Positions 27,571 to 37,045 of a stretch of DNA of 44,798 nucleotides are shown here, in pieces. Positions within the stretch are counted from its first letter, which is position 1, and every line of letters starts with the position of its first letter. A model generated the notes under the pieces. That model did not search any database. It had not been told where the DNA came from and saw only the letters and a program-made list of their open reading frames with translations. The translations under genes were made by a program, and so were the position numbers. Origin of the DNA: an uncultured Ignavibacterium sp. GTDB lineage: Bacteria > Bacteroidota > Ignavibacteria > Ignavibacteriales > Ignavibacteriaceae. The stretch spans positions 1-44,798 of the forward strand of contig CALHAB010000013.1 in assembly GCA_937934185.1 (NCBI GenBank). Reading direction: 5' to 3'.

Positions 27571-29588
27571 TGAAAACCCTTGCGTTTATTTTTTATCTGC
27601 TTACAGGATCATTACAAATCATTTATCCACAGGTTATTGATTCTACTGAAATTAAAACTGAAGATGCATTGGATGAATTTCTTGAAGAATCTTTTGAAGA
27701 AGATGATAATTCAGATTTGTACAATTCAATTGAAGAATTAATTCTTAATCCTATTGATTTAAACTCTGCTGATATTTTTGAGCTGCAAAAAATTCCGGGC
27801 GTAACTTCAAACATTGCTGAAGTAATTCTATCATACCGTAACCGATTTGGTCCTTTTTATTCTGTGAATGAACTTTATGCAATGAGAGAATTAGACAGAG
27901 AGCTGATAAATAAAATTATTCCATTTTTAAAAACCGACATAAAAGCTTTTCAGTTTGATTCTTCTGCAACAGAGGAAACATTTCAGAGAAAAATTTTTAT
28001 TCCTTCGAAATTAAAAGTACAATTAAGAAGCCGCTATGGGAACGATTTGCAGACAAGAAAAGGATTTGAAAAAGGAATTTATCTCGGAAGTAAATTAAGA
28101 GCTTATAACAGAATGCTGATAAAATACTCAAATCAAATTCAGGCTGGAATTATTTTCGATAAAGATGCCGGGGAAAAAGATTTTAATGACTTCAATTCTT
28201 TTCATATCAATGCCAAAGACATCGGAATGATTAAAAATATTGTTCTTGGTGATTATGTTTTAGAATTCGGTCAGGGTTTAATGCTTTGGAGTCCATACAG
28301 TTTTTCGAAAGGAGCTGATGCAATATTCCCTGTTAAGCGGAGAGGAAAAACAGTTAAACCATATACAAGTGCTACTGAATATGATTTTATGCGCGGCGGC
28401 GCTTTCACAATCAATTTTTCCGATTTTTCTGTAACAGCTTTTTATTCATCAAAAAAAATTGATGCTAATGTTGATTCAGTTACGAATAAAATTATTTCAA
28501 CACCAAAAACAGGATTGCATTTAACTGTTAATGATCTGAATAAAAAAAATCGTGTTAAGGAAAACATTATTGGAGGAAGAATTTCTTACAAGTATCAGAA
28601 TTATTTTAATGTTGGTTTAGCAGGTTACGATTCAAAATTCAGTAACGAATTTGAGCCATCAAATATTTATGATTTGAAAGGCAGTCAATTCAGATTTTAT
28701 TCATTTGATTATGATTTAAATTTTAATCAACTAAACTTTTTCGGCGAGCTTGTATATAACGAAAAATCAGTTGCATCATTAAATGGTTTGATAATATCCC
28801 CGATTAAAAATTTTATTCTGACAATCAGTTTAAGAAGTTACCCGGCAAATTTTATAAACTTACACGGATTTGGATTCGGTGAACAGTCAGGGAAAACCAG
28901 CAATGAATTCGGAATATATTATGGAATAAAGTGGGCAAGTAAATTTGGAGTAATTAATCTTTACTATGATCAATTCAGATTTCCTTATGCAACTTTTGAG
29001 AATCCTGTACCATCAACCGGTGATGAAATCTATTTGAGCTTTTCGAGAAGAATATTCAGTAAGACAAATTTAACATTGAGATTTAAATCCGAAAGAAAGG
29101 ATGTTTCAGAAAACTTTGAAGAAATAAAGTCAGTCTTAAAAAGAATAAGAAATTCTTATCGTGCTGAACTCATTTATGATGTTTCAAACAGCTTAAGAAT
29201 GAAATCAAGGATTGAATACAACACATTTGAAATTGGTGAAGTCGGCAGAAATGAAAAAGGATATTTAATCTTACAGGATGCAAGATTTGCTTTGACGAAA
29301 GATCTTCAACTTTATGGCAGAATTATATTTTTTGAAACTGATTCATTCAACTCAGCAGTATATGAATTTGAAAATGATTTAGCAGGAGTTTTAACAAATC
29401 TTGCAATGTATGATAAAGGAATGAGATGGTATCTGATGATGAGATATAAACCAGCCAACTTTATAACACTCTCACTGAAATATTCGGAAACCTATAAACC
29501 AGATGCAAAGACTTTGAGTTCAGGCAATAACCTGATTAACAATAACATAGATAACCGGATAAGTTTTCAGATTGATATCAACTACTGA
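27570..29588 (+). CDS. Secreted protein with ComEA-like helix-hairpin-helix region and beta-barrel-like C-terminus
   Basis: ORF; signal peptide; PIDLNSADIFELQKIPGVTSNIAEVILSYRNRFGPFYSVNELYAMRELDRELINKIIPFL; long beta-strand-rich remainder ending in DNRISFQIDINY. Confidence 0.75.
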   Translation: MKTLAFIFYLLTGSLQIIYPQVIDSTEIKTEDALDEFLEESFEEDDNSDLYNSIEELILNPIDLNSADIFELQKIPGVTSNIAEVILSYRNRFGPFYSVNELYAMRELDRELINKIIPFLKTDIKAFQFDSSATEETFQRKIFIPSKLKVQLRSRYGNDLQTRKGFEKGIYLGSKLRAYNRMLIKYSNQIQAGIIFDKDAGEKDFNDFNSFHINAKDIGMIKNIVLGDYVLEFGQGLMLWSPYSFSKGADAIFPVKRRGKTVKPYTSATEYDFMRGGAFTINFSDFSVTAFYSSKKIDANVDSVTNKIISTPKTGLHLTVNDLNKKNRVKENIIGGRISYKYQNYFNVGLAGYDSKFSNEFEPSNIYDLKGSQFRFYSFDYDLNFNQLNFFGELVYNEKSVASLNGLIISPIKNFILTISLRSYPANFINLHGFGFGEQSGKTSNEFGIYYGIKWASKFGVINLYYDQFRFPYATFENPVPSTGDEIYLSFSRRIFSKTNLTLRFKSERKDVSENFEEIKSVLKRIRNSYRAELIYDVSNSLRMKSRIEYNTFEIGEVGRNEKGYLILQDARFALTKDLQLYGRIIFFETDSFNSAVYEFENDLAGVLTNLAMYDKGMRWYLMMRYKPANFITLSLKYSETYKPDAKTLSSGNNLINNNIDNRISFQIDINY

Positions 29589-29590
29589 TG

Positions 29591-30814
29591 TTATTCATAT
29601 CTTAATGCCTCGATAGGATCAAGATTGGCTGCTTTGTATGCCGGATAGGTTCCGAAAATTACTCCGATTAAAACACAAAGAGTTATACCAATAATAACCC
29701 AATCAACAGGAATAGCAGTTTGTGCGTTTAAGAAACTTCCTGCAAAATTTCCGATTCCCAACCCAAGAAGAATTCCTATTATACCACCGATAAAACATAA
29801 TACAACTGCTTCGATAAGAAACTGAGTAAGGATCCAGGTTTTTCTTGCACCAAGCGCTTTTCGAATTCCAATCTCTCTGGTTCTTTCTGTAACTGATACA
29901 AGCATAATATTCATTATTCCAACTCCTGCCGCAATCAATGCGATAATTGAAACTGCAAGCGCACCGATTTTTATTGGTCCTGTTATATCATTAACCTGAC
30001 TAATCATTGATTCATTGCTGTAGATATAAAAATTGTCTGGTTCGCCGGGAGAAAGTTTTCTTATTATTCTCATATAACCTGTAGCAGCTTCAATTACATC
30101 ATTATAATCTTCTTTGCCATATGACATTACTGTAATGTTAACACTTCTTCCGTATTTCCCGTACATTGATTGCCAGGTGGTAATTGGCAGAACAATATAA
30201 TTATCTCTGCTCTGTCCGAATAAAGCTGGTTGTGCTTCAATAACTCCGATTACCTGTAATGGTCTTCCGCCCACTCTTATTGTTTGTCCGACAGGATTAA
30301 TGTTCGGGAAAAGTTTGTCAACAATATCCTTTCCAATTAAACAAACATTTGCAGAATACTGCACATCGGTTTCTCTGATTTCTCTACCATACTCAATATT
30401 CCAGTTATTTGTTTTAATAGCATCAGCAGTAATTCCCGCAACCTGAATATTTGGATTTGTTTCTTTGTTACCGTATTTAACAACAATACCGAACTGCCAC
30501 TGTTCGGCAGCAACATACTTTGCATTTGTCAGTAATTCTTTAAGTCTGTATGCTTCTTCAATTTTAATGTCTGGTCTTGTTTCTCTGAATCTTGGTCCGC
30601 CGCCAAAAGTTGGGTCATTTTTTTGTATCTGAAAAGTATATTTATTCAACTGCGATAAACCTTCTTCAATACTTTTCTGAAGCATAGTTATGATTGTCAT
30701 AATTACTATGATGGAAAATATACCTACCACAACTCCGAGAATTGTTAAGCCGGTTCTTAGTTTATTATTTCTTAATGACTGAACAGCTATTGAAAAAGTT
30801 TGACTGATATTCAT
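29591..30814 (-). CDS. MacB-type ABC transporter permease
   Basis: ORF; LRNNKLRTGLTILGVVVGIFSIIVIMTI; GIMNIMLVSVTERTREIGIRKALGARKTWIL; YPAYKAANLDPIEALRYE. Confidence 0.92.
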   Translation of the reverse strand: MNISQTFSIAVQSLRNNKLRTGLTILGVVVGIFSIIVIMTIITMLQKSIEEGLSQLNKYTFQIQKNDPTFGGGPRFRETRPDIKIEEAYRLKELLTNAKYVAAEQWQFGIVVKYGNKETNPNIQVAGITADAIKTNNWNIEYGREIRETDVQYSANVCLIGKDIVDKLFPNINPVGQTIRVGGRPLQVIGVIEAQPALFGQSRDNYIVLPITTWQSMYGKYGRSVNITVMSYGKEDYNDVIEAATGYMRIIRKLSPGEPDNFYIYSNESMISQVNDITGPIKIGALAVSIIALIAAGVGIMNIMLVSVTERTREIGIRKALGARKTWILTQFLIEAVVLCFIGGIIGILLGLGIGNFAGSFLNAQTAIPVDWVIIGITLCVLIGVIFGTYPAYKAANLDPIEALRYE

Positions 30815-30841
30815 ATTGATTGATTGTAATGATTTAAAGGT

Positions 30842-32077
30842 TTATTCATATCGTAAAGCTTCAACCGGATCCATTTTTGCAGCAGTATAAGCTGGCGCAA
30901 TTCCAGAAACTATTCCGGTTATAAGTGAAATACCGATTCCAAGTATAACAGAACCAATCTGAATTGATGTTGGGATAAACTGATTTATTAACATACTCAG
31001 AATTACTGCAGCAATTAATCCTGCAAGTCCGCCAACCAGACAAATAACAGAGGACTCAAGCAGAAATTGTGCAAGAATTGTTCTTCGCTTTGCACCAATC
31101 GCTTTACGCAATCCGATCTCTTTTGTTCGCTCTTTAACTGATACAAACATTATGTTCATTATTCCAATTGCACCTACAAACAATGAAAGACCAGTGATAA
31201 ATAATCCTGCAATCTGAATTACACCGACAACTGAATTATAATTTTCCTGCAAACCTTCCTGCTGATTTATAGAAAAGTCATTTTCCTGGTCGTAAGAAAG
31301 ACCGCGCACTTTTCTCATAATTCCTTCTGCTTCAGCTTTTGTTTCTTCAACCATAGCAGGACCAGCAGCTCTTACATTGATTGTAATCGATCTCCATCTG
31401 TTGCTTGCAAAGTTTTTGAAAATAGTTCCGATTGGTACATAAATCTGATTATCAGGATTCCAGGGTCCAAGGATGAAACTTCCCTGCTCGGCTAACACAC
31501 CAACAATGCGAAAGTTTTCTCCACCGATTTTAATTGTCTTATCCAAAGCAGATATATTAGGAAAAAGTTTTTTGGCTATTTCACTTCCGATTACTGCAAC
31601 CTGCCTTGAACCACTGCTTTCAATCTCTGAGTAAAATCTGCCTTCAGAAAAAGAAAAGTTTGTAGTTTTCACATAGTCAGCATTTGATCCGTTGATAAAA
31701 ACATTTTCAACTCTTCTTTCCTGATATTTAACTGTCTGAACAGTATTTATAACCGGTGCAACTGCAACGGGCAGCTTTGCAAGATTTTTAAACTTCTCAA
31801 ATTCATCCATCGTGATGTTTCTTCTGTTACGCATTTTCCACCATTCAACATTTGAGAACCAAGCCCATTTGTCAATATATAAAACATCTGAACCAAGCGA
31901 ACTGATTCCCTGTTGAAATGAATTGTCAATTCCCTTAATAGCTGTTGACATAGTTACAACAACAGTAACTCCGATAAATATTCCGAGCATCGTAAGCATT
32001 GCACGAATTTTATTTGATGCAATTGCTCTGAGTGCAATCATCATTCCTTCTTTAAATTCAAAAAGTATTATTCTCAT
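30842..32077 (-). CDS. MacB-type ABC transporter permease (second subunit)
   Basis: [77 protein letters not shown]. Confidence 0.92.
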   Translation of the reverse strand: MRIILFEFKEGMMIALRAIASNKIRAMLTMLGIFIGVTVVVTMSTAIKGIDNSFQQGISSLGSDVLYIDKWAWFSNVEWWKMRNRRNITMDEFEKFKNLAKLPVAVAPVINTVQTVKYQERRVENVFINGSNADYVKTTNFSFSEGRFYSEIESSGSRQVAVIGSEIAKKLFPNISALDKTIKIGGENFRIVGVLAEQGSFILGPWNPDNQIYVPIGTIFKNFASNRWRSITINVRAAGPAMVEETKAEAEGIMRKVRGLSYDQENDFSINQQEGLQENYNSVVGVIQIAGLFITGLSLFVGAIGIMNIMFVSVKERTKEIGLRKAIGAKRRTILAQFLLESSVICLVGGLAGLIAAVILSMLINQFIPTSIQIGSVILGIGISLITGIVSGIAPAYTAAKMDPVEALRYE

Positions 32078-32796
32078 TGTGCAACTGTAGTTTTAATTTT
32101 AGGAATATACCTTCTTTCAACACGTTCATCACTTTCGATCAAACCATCTTTTAATCTAACGATTCTTGCTGCGTGTTCGGCGATATATTCTTCGTGAGTT
32201 ACAAGAATAATTGTATTTCCTTTTTCATGGATCTCATGAAAAAGTCCCATAATCTCTTCGCCTGTTTTCGAATCGAGATTTCCTGTTGGTTCATCCGCAA
32301 GAATTATTGATGGATTAGTTACAAGTGCTCTTGCTATTGCAACTCTTTGCCTCTGACCGCCGGAAAGTTCGTTCGGTTTATGATGAAGACGATCTTTCAA
32401 ACCTACATCAATCAGTGCCTGAATTGCCCGCTCTCTTCTTTCAGCAGTTGGAATACCCGCATAAATTAATGGTAATTCAACATTGTGAACGGCATCTGAT
32501 CTTGCAAGAAGATTAAATGTCTGAAATACAAAACCAATTTCTTTATTTCTGATCTTTGCTAATTCGTTATCAGTCATTTCACTTACACTTACGCCTTTGA
32601 ATTCATATTTCCCTGAAGTCGGAGTATCCAGACAACCGAGCATATTCATCAAAGTTGATTTTCCTGAACCAGACGGACCCATTATTGCGACATATTCATT
32701 CTTATCAATTCTTAATGATACATCACGAAGCGCGTGAACTTCTTCAAGACCAACTTTATAAATCTTTGTAATGTGTTCTATGTTAATTATGTTCAT
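32074..32796 (-). CDS. MacB-type ABC transporter ATP-binding protein
   Basis: ORF; Walker [10 protein letters not shown], signature [15 protein letters not shown], Walker [13 protein letters not shown]. Confidence 0.95.
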   Translation of the reverse strand: MNIINIEHITKIYKVGLEEVHALRDVSLRIDKNEYVAIMGPSGSGKSTLMNMLGCLDTPTSGKYEFKGVSVSEMTDNELAKIRNKEIGFVFQTFNLLARSDAVHNVELPLIYAGIPTAERRERAIQALIDVGLKDRLHHKPNELSGGQRQRVAIARALVTNPSIILADEPTGNLDSKTGEEIMGLFHEIHEKGNTIILVTHEEYIAEHAARIVRLKDGLIESDERVERRYIPKIKTTVAQ

Positions 32797-32808
32797 TTCA
32801 AACTCAAA

Positions 32809-34086
32809 TTATTTTTTAGTTACTGCAGTTTTTCTTTTTTCTTCAACACGAACTTTTGAACCATCCTGAAGTTCTCTCGAAATCGCACGATAGCTTCCTG
32901 ATACAACATCCTCACCACCCTTCAAACCAGATTTGATTTCGATATAATCTGCATCACTTATTCCGGTTGTTACCTCAACGGACTGTGCTTTTCCATCAAC
33001 TACAATGAAAACTATTTCTTTTGGTTTATCAGTTTTACCATTGCTTTTTCTCTCCACAGCTTCTTCGCCTTCTTCTGCTGGTTTTTCAGGTGTTGTTGAT
33101 CTTATAGTTACACTTTGAATCGGAACAGCTAAAACATCCGTTACAGTTTCAGTCTGAATATCTGCTGTGCAGGACATTCCGGGTCTTAATTTTTCATCGG
33201 GATTGAGCAGTTTGATTTTCACTTCAAAGTTTACGACCTGTTCCTGAGTTCCTAAACCTTTTGTCTTGGCACTGTTTCCAATCTGAGTAACAACTCCCTT
33301 AAATTCTTTATCCTTAAATGCATCAACTTTTACTATTGCAGTATCACCTTTTGAAATAAGAATAACATCATTTTCATCAACCTCAACAACAGCTTCGATA
33401 TTTTTTAAGTCAGAAACTGTCATTATTTCAGTGCCCTGAGTAAAACCACTTCCGAGAACTCTTTCGCCAAGTTCAACATTCAGCGAAGTAATAATGCCAT
33501 CCATCGGAGAATAGATTGTTGTCTTATAAAGTGACTCGAGTATTTCTTTCAGTCTTGCTTCGCTTTGCATAACATTAGCAACAGCGGCATCGTAAGAAGC
33601 TTTTGCAGTAAGATAATTTGCCTCTGCAGTTTCTTTCTCTGCATCACTAGCTAAATTTTTTGCGTGAAGTTCTTTTATTCTGTTGTAATCAGAAGTGATT
33701 TTTTGCAATTCAGCTTCTCTTATCTTCAGTGATGCCTTCGCTGATTGCAAACCGGCTTCAAGCTGCTCCTTCTGAGCTTTGTATTGATCTCCTTTTATTC
33801 GTATCAATAATTGTCCTTTTCTAACCTGATCACCTTCTTTAACTGGTAATTCAATAATTTCACCTGTAACTTCAGGAGTAATTACAACTTTAAATTCGGG
33901 CTCAATCTTTCCGGTTGCAGCAACGGTTTGAGTGATGGTTCTTTTCGAAACTTTTTCAGTTGTTACTAAAATTATATTTTCTTTACTTCCGGCAGCAAAA
34001 ACTACAATGAGAAGAATAACAAGCAATAATCCCAATCCGCCGAAAATAAATAATTTCTTTTTCGATTTTGTTTTTCCGTTAGCCAT
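32809..34086 (-). CDS. Periplasmic adaptor (membrane fusion protein, MacA/HlyD-like)
   Basis: ORF; TITQTVAATGKIEPEFKVVITPEVTGEIIELPVKEGDQVRKGQLL; coiled-coil hairpin; PMDGIITSLNVELGERV. Confidence 0.92.
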   Translation of the reverse strand: MANGKTKSKKKLFIFGGLGLLLVILLIVVFAAGSKENIILVTTEKVSKRTITQTVAATGKIEPEFKVVITPEVTGEIIELPVKEGDQVRKGQLLIRIKGDQYKAQKEQLEAGLQSAKASLKIREAELQKITSDYNRIKELHAKNLASDAEKETAEANYLTAKASYDAAVANVMQSEARLKEILESLYKTTIYSPMDGIITSLNVELGERVLGSGFTQGTEIMTVSDLKNIEAVVEVDENDVILISKGDTAIVKVDAFKDKEFKGVVTQIGNSAKTKGLGTQEQVVNFEVKIKLLNPDEKLRPGMSCTADIQTETVTDVLAVPIQSVTIRSTTPEKPAEEGEEAVERKSNGKTDKPKEIVFIVVDGKAQSVEVTTGISDADYIEIKSGLKGGEDVVSGSYRAISRELQDGSKVRVEEKRKTAVTKK

Positions 34087-34110
34087 TTAATATTCTCCTA
34101 TAATTAAAAT

Positions 34111-35460
34111 TTATTCGTACTTAGTTATATCAAGTATTCCGAGGTAATATCTAATCTGATCACTGATTATTATGTATGAGTATTGAGCATTTACATAATC
34201 AGTTTTTGCAGTGATGTATGATGAATTTGCGATTACCAAATCGAGTAGTTTGCCTGAACCGAGATTATATCTCTCCTGTTCAATTTTTAATCTCTCTTCA
34301 GCTGCTTTAACATTCTTTTCACTTACAGATAGGGATTTTTTTGCAGTAATCAATGATAGATATGACTCATTTATCTGTTGTTTTATTTGTCTCTCTAATT
34401 CTCTTACTTCAAGTTCTTTGTTCATCGATTGAACTTCAGCAATCTGAACACGATTAGAAACTGAAAATCCTGAGAAGATTGGAATATTAAGATTCAACCC
34501 CACAGAGTATGTTCGTGATTTAAATAATTCTTCAAATTTATTTGAGTAAGAAGAAAACCCGAGTGAGCCGGTTAATCTCGGAAAATGCCCTGACCGTGCA
34601 ATTGTAATTTGGTCACTTGAACTTTCTAATTCCAACAATTTGCTTTTGTAATCAAGACGATTATTGTAAGCATCACTGATTCTTTCCTGAATATTTTTAT
34701 AATCTTCTTCTAAATCTGTTGAGAGAATATTTTCTTCACGAATTGTAAAATCTGTTTCGAATGTGTAATCACCGGTTACATCAAGTCCTAAAAAGATGAG
34801 CAGGTTATTTTTTGCTTTCTGTACTTCAAGGCTTTGATTGATTACCTGCAATTCAGCATTACCGAGTTCCACCTGTTGTTGGTACAAATCAGCCAGAGTA
34901 GCAGCGCCTAATCTGTTCTTCTCTTCGATTGTCTGATAATTTATTTCCTGCTTTTTGACATTTTCCTCACGAACTTTCAGTAATGCAATTTGAGTCATAA
35001 GATTATAATAACGCGTAATAGTATTAACTACGGTTTGCTGTTTTAAGAATTCTACATAAAATTTAGTCGAGCTCAGATTTTTATTTGCAGCCGACAGATT
35101 AGCAAAGTTTGAGAGCCCGTCAAATAAAGTAATATCGGAATTTACTGATGCAATGAAACTTCTGGTTTCGCTTGTGATTCTGGGAATGTTGAAAGGGATT
35201 CCATTTATATAACGAATCGATCCGGCTTGTTCATTTCTGTCCCAGCCCCAGGAAGCAAATCCATTTAATGAAGGAAGAAAATTTCCATAAGCTGCTGTTA
35301 AACCTGACTCCTGAGATAAGATATTGTTTTCAGCCTGATTAAGGATTGTATTTTTCTGAAGTGCTAATTGAATTGCGTCTTTCAAAGTTATTTTAGTTTG
35401 TGCGAATGAAAGTCCGCTAATTAAGAATATCAGAAGAAAATATTTTAAGTTCATAATCAT
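34111..35460 (-). CDS. TolC family outer membrane factor
   Basis: ORF; signal peptide; KITLKDAIQLALQKNTILNQAENNILSQESGLTAAYGNFLPSLNGFASWGW; paired coiled-coil halves. Confidence 0.9.
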   Translation of the reverse strand: MIMNLKYFLLIFLISGLSFAQTKITLKDAIQLALQKNTILNQAENNILSQESGLTAAYGNFLPSLNGFASWGWDRNEQAGSIRYINGIPFNIPRITSETRSFIASVNSDITLFDGLSNFANLSAANKNLSSTKFYVEFLKQQTVVNTITRYYNLMTQIALLKVREENVKKQEINYQTIEEKNRLGAATLADLYQQQVELGNAELQVINQSLEVQKAKNNLLIFLGLDVTGDYTFETDFTIREENILSTDLEEDYKNIQERISDAYNNRLDYKSKLLELESSSDQITIARSGHFPRLTGSLGFSSYSNKFEELFKSRTYSVGLNLNIPIFSGFSVSNRVQIAEVQSMNKELEVRELERQIKQQINESYLSLITAKKSLSVSEKNVKAAEERLKIEQERYNLGSGKLLDLVIANSSYITAKTDYVNAQYSYIIISDQIRYYLGILDITKYE

Positions 35461-35629
35461 TGATACTCCAATGATAAGTTTGTTTGATTAAGAATTTTAT
35501 AATTGCTGCTCAAAAATAGTTTAATTATGGTTGTTTTTGATTCAATCTTTATGAACGGCAAAATAATTACACTATCGGCATCAGCAAACTATAACGAAAT
35601 AAAAAAACTATTAGTTCTAATTGCAGGAA

Positions 35630-37045
35630 TTATTTTGAGTCATCAGACTTGAGAAGGTCATCTTTTATTTTCATCAGGTATGATAATGCAGCTTCATAAT
35701 TATTCTCGATAATACCATCAAGAATAGCTTCTTCTATTGCCTTCTTGATTTCACCAACTTTTCTTGATGGTTTAAGATTACAGATTTTCATTATCTCATC
35801 GCCTTTTACAGGAGATTGAAAAGCACGCAGCTTATCTTTTTCCTGTACTTCCAAAACTTTTTGCATCACTGCTTCATAATTGGCGAGATACTTTTCAACT
35901 TTTTGTGGATTCTTACTTGTTATATCAGCACGGCACAATGTAATTAAGTCCTGCAAATCATCTCCTGCCTGAACAATTAATCTTCTTATTGCTGAATCAG
36001 TAACTTCCTCTTTAGCCAAAGCAATTGGTCTGAGGTGAAGTCTTACAAGTTTCTCAACATATTCAAGTTTATGCATTGGCAATTTCATACGATGAAAAAT
36101 ATTTTTCATCATCCTTGCACCGAGTTCTTCGTGACCGTGGAAAGTCCAGCCGATTCCTTCAATAAATTTTTTAGTCTGCGGTTTGGCAATATCGTGAACC
36201 AATGCAGCAAACCTCAACCATAGATTATCAGTTGCCTGAGAAATATTATCAACGACAATTAATGTATGAAGAAAAACATCTTTGTGATGGTAGTCCTGTC
36301 TTTGTTCAACACCTGCAAGATTATGAATTTCAGGAAAAACGATTTCTAATACTTCAGAATCGTAAAGTAATTTTAATCCGATTGATGGTTTCGGTGAAGC
36401 TAAAATTTTCATAAACTCATCGGTTATTCTTTCCTGAGAAACAATGCGTAATCGTTCGCGCATCTGTTTTGCAGCTATCATAACAGATTCATCAACATTA
36501 TAATCGAGCTGTGCAGCAAAACGAAAAGCTCTCATAATTCTTAACGGATCATCATCAAAGGTTTGGAACGGATCCAGAGGTGTTTTTATTATTTTATTCT
36601 GAAGGTCCTGATAACCTTTAAATAAATCAATCAGTTCACCGAAAAAATTTTTATTCAACGAAATTGCCATTGAATTAATTGTAAAATCTCTTCTTCTGAT
36701 ATCATCTTCAAAAGTGCCATTTTCAACGATGGGCTTTCTTGAATTTCTATCATAAGATTCTTTTCGTGCACCGACAAATTCAATGTCATAATTATCATAT
36801 TTGAAATGTGCTGTTCCAAAATTTTTATATTTAGTTACTTTTTGTATTCCAAGTTTTTCAGCAACTTTTTCTGCAAACTCAAGACTATTTCCAATTACCA
36901 GAAAATCCAGATCATTTCTTTCTCTTTTAAGAATTAAATCTCTTACAACACCTCCAACCATATAAACATCAACTTTATCTTCATCCGCAATTGATGATAT
37001 GGTTTTGATAACAGGGATTTTTTCTATTTCATCTTTAAAGTTCAT
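35630..37045 (-). CDS. cca: CCA tRNA nucleotidyltransferase/poly(A) polymerase family with HD domain
   Basis: ORF; VYMVGGVVRDLILKRERNDLDFLVIG, RRDFTINSMAISL, DDPLRIMRAFRFAAQL, HD motif RFAALVHDIAKP. Confidence 0.9.
   Translation of the reverse strand: MNFKDEIEKIPVIKTISSIADEDKVDVYMVGGVVRDLILKRERNDLDFLVIGNSLEFAEKVAEKLGIQKVTKYKNFGTAHFKYDNYDIEFVGARKESYDRNSRKPIVENGTFEDDIRRRDFTINSMAISLNKNFFGELIDLFKGYQDLQNKIIKTPLDPFQTFDDDPLRIMRAFRFAAQLDYNVDESVMIAAKQMRERLRIVSQERITDEFMKILASPKPSIGLKLLYDSEVLEIVFPEIHNLAGVEQRQDYHHKDVFLHTLIVVDNISQATDNLWLRFAALVHDIAKPQTKKFIEGIGWTFHGHEELGARMMKNIFHRMKLPMHKLEYVEKLVRLHLRPIALAKEEVTDSAIRRLIVQAGDDLQDLITLCRADITSKNPQKVEKYLANYEAVMQKVLEVQEKDKLRAFQSPVKGDEIMKICNLKPSRKVGEIKKAIEEAILDGIIENNYEAALSYLMKIKDDLLKSDDSK

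Noticed and set aside
29591-35460. MacAB/TolC-type efflux operon as a novel system
   Set aside because: Standard architecture (outer membrane factor, adaptor, ATPase, two MacB-like permeases) common in this group; described but not flagged.
35527-35652. Possible 41-aa plus-strand ORF MVVFDSIFMNGKIITLSASANYNEIKKLLVLIAGIILSHQT
   Set aside because: No clear ribosome-binding site, overlaps the cca 3' end, no family resemblance; cannot be supported.
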